From Desulfobacteraceae bacterium (GTDB taxonomy: Bacteria > Desulfobacterota > Desulfobacteria > Desulfobacterales > Desulfosarcinaceae): a stretch of 9,926 nucleotides of DNA. A program made the translations under genes and the position numbers. The DNA lies in assembly GCA_027031325.1 (NCBI GenBank), contig JALVRI010000512.1:1-9926 (forward strand), read 5' to 3'. The notes under the pieces were generated by a model that had not been told where the DNA came from, ran no database searches, and saw nothing but the letters and a program-made list of their open reading frames with translations. This document shows positions 6,687 through 9,926 of this stretch, piece after piece (positions within the stretch are counted from its first letter, which is position 1; each line of letters opens with the position of its first letter).

Positions 6687-7219
6687 CCTGCGATCCTTTC
6701 ATTTTCCATCAAATCACTATCCTTGGACCGGCCCACCTCCGGAACGATAAAAGCGGTTGGGTCTCCGGCAGGCACGGGATCCGCCACTGAGGCAAGATCA
6801 GAGTACCCGGTCGGCAGGGGATTGTCCACCAACCGGTTCACATCGGCAATCAACCGCCCCACCTGCCCGGTAGCGGCAAAACGGTCGCCGGCGGATCCAA
6901 AAAATTGCTTCGACATCACCGAGACGAAGACAACCAGCATGGCCACCAGTGCCATGGCCAGCATGGATTTCATCCGACCAGGAAATGGCCGGCGCACCTT
7001 ACGGCGGGCATGGATTCGGACGGGCCCGGCCGGATCGGGTGCCAGCCGGGCAGCCAGACGCCCGATACTTTCCAGGCGGCCGGCGGTCCGCTCCAGTTGT
7101 CTTTTACATTGGAGGCAATGGTCGAGATGCTCCCGGCGGGCTGCGGGCAGGTCATCTGCTTCCACCGCTGCCATGAGCAATTCGTCGTAATCCAGATGTT
7201 TATCCGATTGCAAACTCAT
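6683..7219 (-). CDS. zinc-finger anti-sigma factor with one transmembrane span
   Basis: A 178-aa predicted membrane anti-sigma factor. The cytosolic N-terminal part carries H31-x3-C35-x2-C38 (HLDHCLQC), the zinc-binding anti-sigma signature that clamps ECF sigma factors. Basic residues (70-84) precede a single hydrophobic span at about 86-103. The roughly 75-residue periplasmic tail has no recognised domain. ATG 7219 is preferred over the longer start at 7249, because a good GGAGGCGG site precedes it and because it overlaps the stop of the sigma fragment as ATGA; the extra N-terminal residues of the longer form are glycine-rich and would lie inside the sigma frame. The gene is followed, again by ATGA, by the LTXXQ gene. 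It appears intact although its cognate sigma gene is truncated, so either it acts on another sigma factor or it is on the way to decay. Confidence 0.85.
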   Translation of the reverse strand: MSLQSDKHLDYDELLMAAVEADDLPAARREHLDHCLQCKRQLERTAGRLESIGRLAARLAPDPAGPVRIHARRKVRRPFPGRMKSMLAMALVAMLVVFVSVMSKQFFGSAGDRFAATGQVGRLIADVNRLVDNPLPTGYSDLASVADPVPAGDPTAFIVPEVGRSKDSDLMENERIAG

Positions 7220-7470
7220 GGGGCCGCCTCCGCCAGCCGCTGCAACCAAGGCGACGTCTTTACTTTACCCAAAGCCAGGTAAAGACGGGTCTTGACGGTA
7301 CTGTCCGGTTTGTCCGGAACCTGACCGATTTCACTTATACTGAGTTGGTCGAAAAAGCGCAACCTGAAGACTTCCTGCCCGGCAGGAGAAAGTGGCTCAA
7401 TCGACGGAAGCCGTTTCTGCTGAATATGACAAACGGCATGGGTAAAAAGTTTACCCCTGGAGCGGTTTTT
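7216..7470 (-). pseudogene. ECF sigma factor remnant: region 4 only, N-terminal half missing
   Basis: Reading the minus strand from 7470 to the TGA at 7216-7218 gives 84 codons. From about codon 28 they match sigma70-family region 4: SPAGQEVFRLRFF, then a helix-turn-helix LSISEIGQ-VPDKPDSTVKTRLYLALGK, which would bind the -35 element. Region 2 (promoter melting, core binding) is absent. A TAA stands at 7471-7473, no ATG or GTG occurs in the frame, and the next gene ends only about 100 bases upstream, too little room for the missing roughly 100 residues. A TTG within RLRFF, preceded by AGGAAG, could at best start a 50-aa helix-turn-helix peptide. The ATGA overlap with the anti-sigma gene shows that this was its cognate sigma gene. 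A 5' deletion is the likeliest cause; an assembly error is possible. Confidence 0.7.
7440..7456. repeat. perfect 7-bp hairpin at the sigma fragment's broken end
   Basis: GGGTAAA (7440-7446) and TTTACCC (7450-7456) form a perfect stem with a 3-base loop. It lies inside the open 5' part of the sigma remnant, just upstream of where homology to region 4 begins. It could mark a deletion junction or be an operator-like site; it has no T-run suited to a terminator. Confidence 0.4.
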
Positions 7471-7578
7471 TTACGGGCAATGGGATAATAAGAATGAGGG
7501 AAAGGTCACCGGGAAGTTGAGGAGGATCTTTTTGAAAGCTGAACGTCAGAAACAGCCTGCGATCTGTTTTGGTCCGGC

Positions 7579-8415
7579 TTATACCTCCAGCACGGCGCCC
7601 ACGCTGCCGAAGAAAAAGCGCTCACCTAGCTTGGCGTGCAGCCGGGAGGCCTTTTCAAGACCCGTACAGTGTGATACCCCGACGCGTTCGATTCGGTAAC
7701 GCTCGATTACCTCCAGGGTCTTTTCGAACTGGCGGCTGTCGGCAAAACCCAAATGGGTGCCACCGATGACAGCAAAGATACGATCCTTGCCGAGCCGCTC
7801 GATGGCGTAATCGAGAATGTTGATCATACCCGCGTGGGCGCAACCCAGCACCACCACAAGCCCCTTGTCCGTGTCTGCCAGCAACGAAAGATCGTCACGC
7901 AGGGGATCGGGCTGAATCTGCTTACCGTCTTCGGCAATCAGGGTCATGTTGGCATCACCCTTTTCAAAGGCGCTTTTGCGCGGCACCTCACCCGTGAGGT
8001 AAATTCCAGGTCCCACTTGGACCATTTCGGTTCCCAGCCTGAAACGGGCTCCCAGTGATTCCAGGTATGGCCGCCTGAAGGGGATGCCGATATCGCGCAC
8101 CGTCTCGTCCTTTGTCCAGATGCGCCGGGCAAACATATCCTTGTGGCCGAAAACATCCACCGGCCCTTTCTGTTTCAGCACGGCCGGCAAGCCGCCGGTA
8201 TGATCGTAATGGCCATGGCTGATCATTATGGCTGCAACGGAGCGCAGATCCTTGTCAAGGGCCATGGAATTTTGAACGATACCGTAGCCCTGGCCCGTGT
8301 CAAAGAGGTAGTTGCCTTCCGGGGTCTCCACAAAACAGGCAAAACCATGCTCGCCGATCACGTCGAAAGGCACCCCTACCGAATTTTCGCAAAGGATCGT
8401 AAACCGCGCTTTCAT
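7579..8415 (-). CDS. MBL-fold metallo-hydrolase (COG1237, dihydropterin RFA-P synthase-like)
   Basis: A 278-aa soluble metallo-beta-lactamase-fold protein. The metal motif SHGHYDHTGG gives H67, H69, D71 and H72; further likely ligands are H194 (GCAHAG) and H249 (SHCTG), with D39 (LFDTG) typical of the fold. The pattern GCAHAGMIN, GGTHLG, SHCTG is that of COG1237. This family includes the methanogen enzyme that condenses dihydropterin with a ribofuranosyl-aminobenzene phosphate (RFA-P), and is often annotated as such in bacteria where the true reaction is unknown. ATG 8415 is chosen over 8436 because AAAGGAGAAG sits just upstream and the family begins at this point (MKARFTILCENS). The gene shares strand with its neighbours but has 192 bases upstream without a convincing promoter; an 8-base G run (8437-8444) lies in that gap. 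No tie to the sigma remnant downstream is evident. Confidence 0.85.
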   Translation of the reverse strand: MKARFTILCENSVGVPFDVIGEHGFACFVETPEGNYLFDTGQGYGIVQNSMALDKDLRSVAAIMISHGHYDHTGGLPAVLKQKGPVDVFGHKDMFARRIWTKDETVRDIGIPFRRPYLESLGARFRLGTEMVQVGPGIYLTGEVPRKSAFEKGDANMTLIAEDGKQIQPDPLRDDLSLLADTDKGLVVVLGCAHAGMINILDYAIERLGKDRIFAVIGGTHLGFADSRQFEKTLEVIERYRIERVGVSHCTGLEKASRLHAKLGERFFFGSVGAVLEV

Positions 8416-8607
8416 TTGCCTTCTCCTTTCACCCAAGGGGGGGGAAATACCCTACATAGGCCCAGGATATGCTCCGGCTCACCAAGAATCAAGTCAAAGG
8501 TAACATGGAGCCAAGCAACCCCACTCAAAGCCCGGCACCGGCTTCCGCCACCCGGGCCATCGTTCCAGCCTGTACCGGCAGATGGTTGGATACCGGAAAA
8601 GCAGTTT

Positions 8608-9372
8608 CTAGCCCAACAGGTTGTCCAGGATCATCATAACCACGAAGCCGATCATCACCCCGAATGTCGCCGGCCGGGATTTGCCCCTGGAATGTGTTTC
8701 GGGAATGATTTCGTCGCTGATCACAAAAAGCATGGCCCCGGCGGCAAAGGCAAGTCCAAGGGGTAGGAGGGGATGAAAAAAGGTTACGGCCCCAACCCCG
8801 AGCAACCCTCCCACCGGCTCGACCAGTCCGGTCAGGGTGGCAATGGCAACCGCCTTTGATCGGCTATAGCCCAGGCCCAGCAAGGGCAGGGCCACGGCCA
8901 AGCCTTCGGGCATGTTCTGGATACCGATTCCAATGGCCAGGCTGGTGGCCGCGGCGGTGTCCCCGGTTCCGAATCCGACCCCTACTGCCAGTCCTTCCGG
9001 AAAGTTGTGAATGGTGATGGCAATAACGAAAAGCCATATCTTTTTTAACTTGCTGGACGGCCCTTCGTGCCCCATGACGAAGTGCTCGTGTGGGAGCCAC
9101 TTGTCTATCCGGTCCAGAAAAACAGCACCGGCCAACATGCCGCCGCTTACAATCCAGACGCCCCATCCCGGCCAGAGCCTATCGCCGTGTTCAATTCCCG
9201 GAACGATGAGTGAAAAGGAAGTCGCCGCCAGCATTACCCCGGCGGCCGCGCCCAACATGACGTTGACCAGGCGATCGGATATTTGTTTGAAAACAAGGGC
9301 CGGCAAAGCACCAACGCCGGTGGCAAGGCCTGCCAGGGCACTGGCTGCTATTCCAAGCGCAACTGGATGCAT
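8608..9372 (-). CDS. ZIP-family divalent metal transporter (GufA subfamily)
   Basis: A 254-aa inner-membrane transporter with about eight hydrophobic segments, predicted to bring zinc, iron, manganese or similar divalent metals into the cytoplasm. The metal-site helices are clear: HNFPEG (H122, N123, E126) and QNMPEG (Q152, N153, E156), plus E185 (LVEPVGG) and M47 in helix 2. The Q-x-x-P-E-G form, rather than H, in the second motif points to the GufA branch typified by Bordetella BbZIP, where the corresponding pair is QD; here N153 replaces the aspartate. The loop before helix 4 is histidine-bearing (H95, H97, H102), as is common in ZIP proteins. An in-frame TAG shortly upstream fixes ATG 9372 as the start, though no strong ribosome site precedes it. 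It lies 122 bases after the iron-sulfur gene on the same strand. No metal riboswitch or repressor site was recognised in that leader. Confidence 0.92.
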   Translation of the reverse strand: MHPVALGIAASALAGLATGVGALPALVFKQISDRLVNVMLGAAAGVMLAATSFSLIVPGIEHGDRLWPGWGVWIVSGGMLAGAVFLDRIDKWLPHEHFVMGHEGPSSKLKKIWLFVIAITIHNFPEGLAVGVGFGTGDTAAATSLAIGIGIQNMPEGLAVALPLLGLGYSRSKAVAIATLTGLVEPVGGLLGVGAVTFFHPLLPLGLAFAAGAMLFVISDEIIPETHSRGKSRPATFGVMIGFVVMMILDNLLG

Positions 9373-9494
9373 AGGTCGTTGGCCCCGCTGCTATTAAGCA
9401 TACCGGCCGCCCCGCATCGGGCCCTCTGCTGTCGCTGTTATGGCGCAACCCCACACCCCGGATGCAAGGACGACCGGCAATCCAGAGGATCGTC

Positions 9495-9926
9495 TCAGGC
9501 GAGCCGGTCCTGCTTGATGATTTTACCGCGGGTGCTGATAACGATCTTTTCCAACGCCAGATCAACCTCAGCCTTTTCCAGTCCCTTCTTGACGATCATC
9601 GGCAGACCGCTGCAACAAGGCACTTCCATGACTACCACGGTAAGACTGTTGATACCTGCACCGGCAAAGATTTGGGCAAACTTTTCAACATACTCGTTGA
9701 CGTCATCGAACTTGGGACAGCCCATCATCACCGCCTTGCCCTTCAAAAAATCACGGTGCAGGTTGGGATAGGCAACCGCCACGCAATCGGCCACCACCAG
9801 AAGATCGGCACCCTTCAGGAAGGGGGCCGTCGGGGGTACCAGCTTTATCTGCACCGGCCAATGCTTCAAGGCCGAGGCCTGGTCGCCAAACTGGGCGGGA
9901 GCATTGGCGGCCTGGCAGGCGCCGGC
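9495..9926 (-). CDS. iron-sulfur (ferredoxin-like) protein, C-terminal domain, cut by the window edge
   Basis: The frame is open to the right edge, so the 143 visible residues are only the C-terminal part; an apparent TTG start at 9869 is internal. The sequence LKHWPVQIKLVPPTAPF, ADLLVVADC, MMGCPKFDD and MEVPCCSGL matches a recognisable C-terminal domain of ferredoxin-like proteins common in sulfate reducers and clostridia, where it usually follows a 4Fe-4S binding region. Visible cysteines are C4, C48, C70, C104 and C105 (numbered from the edge). The spacing is unlike a classic CxxCxxC ferredoxin, so any cluster here would be atypical. An edge-proximal cysteine (AGAC) may belong to the missing N-terminal cluster domain. 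Function is unknown; an electron-transfer or cluster-sensing role is inference. No hydrogenase or dehydrogenase gene is in view. Confidence 0.75.
   Translation of the reverse strand, partial: AGACQAANAPAQFGDQASALKHWPVQIKLVPPTAPFLKGADLLVVADCVAVAYPNLHRDFLKGKAVMMGCPKFDDVNEYVEKFAQIFAGAGINSLTVVVMEVPCCSGLPMIVKKGLEKAEVDLALEKIVISTRGKIIKQDRLA

Noticed and set aside
7517..7699. Small plus-strand frame with a GAGGAGG site, starting near 7517
   Set aside because: Most of it is antisense to the MBL gene, it needs a TTG start, and its product has no recognisable feature. The purine-rich site looks accidental.
8528..8544. 5-bp hairpin (AAGCC/GGCTT) downstream of the ZIP gene as a terminator
   Set aside because: The stem is short, it lies about 65 bases past the stop and no T-run follows on the minus strand.
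8416..8607. TTGACT (minus strand, 8497-8492) as the promoter of the MBL gene
   Set aside because: No acceptable -10 lies at 16-18 bases. The nearest AT-rich hexamers are at 19-20 bases or match poorly.
9373..9494. GC-rich leader before the ZIP gene as a metal or cobalamin riboswitch
   Set aside because: I could not match it to the conserved cores of the cobalamin, NiCo or yybP-ykoY (manganese) riboswitches, and no regulator palindrome was evident.
9870..9926. Treating the iron-sulfur gene as starting at 9869
   Set aside because: That codon is TTG without a ribosome site, and the frame continues open to the window edge with family-like sequence, so the gene is partial.

Overview
The window looks like a stretch of chromosome from a GC-rich, anaerobic, Gram-negative bacterium. 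Two things point to Desulfobacterota (Desulfobacterales-like): an archaeal/anaerobe-type LeuC/LeuD pair, and an iron-sulfur protein of a kind frequent in sulfate reducers. This placement is inferred from gene content and style, not from a marker gene. Signal peptides and an anti-sigma/periplasmic LTXXQ pair agree with a two-membrane envelope.

Layout. Positions 1-1024 (+) carry a rhomboid intramembrane protease with a DnaJ C-terminal substrate-binding-like domain fused to its cytosolic tail, probably translationally coupled to a gene lying off the left edge. It converges on a response-regulator diguanylate cyclase (1192-2115, -). The gap between them holds a perfect 15-bp inverted repeat whose arm recurs near 6.1 kb. 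The cyclase and lepA (2264-4069, +) diverge from a 148-bp region with two good sigma70-type promoters that face each other. lepA is followed by a two-subunit isopropylmalate dehydratase-type hydro-lyase (4149-5962, +; ATGA overlap). No other leucine genes are in view.

Positions 5963-6254 hold a degenerate repeat element and terminator-like hairpins. From 6255 to the right edge every gene is on the minus strand. In transcription order from the right these are: an iron-sulfur protein cut by the window edge, a GufA-type ZIP metal transporter, an MBL-fold hydrolase of the COG1237 type, and a chain of three ATGA-overlapping reading frames. The chain is an ECF sigma factor reduced to its region 4, a zinc-finger anti-sigma factor with one membrane span, and a periplasmic LTXXQ (Spy/CpxP/CnrX-like) protein. 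It resembles envelope-stress or metal-stress sigma cassettes such as CnrH-CnrY-CnrX, but the sigma factor has lost region 2 and has no ordinary start codon.

The most notable items are the rhomboid-DnaJ fusion, the decapitated sigma factor with an apparently intact anti-sigma partner, the repeat family, and the face-to-face promoters between the cyclase and lepA. No phage, transposase, tRNA, rRNA or CRISPR array was seen.
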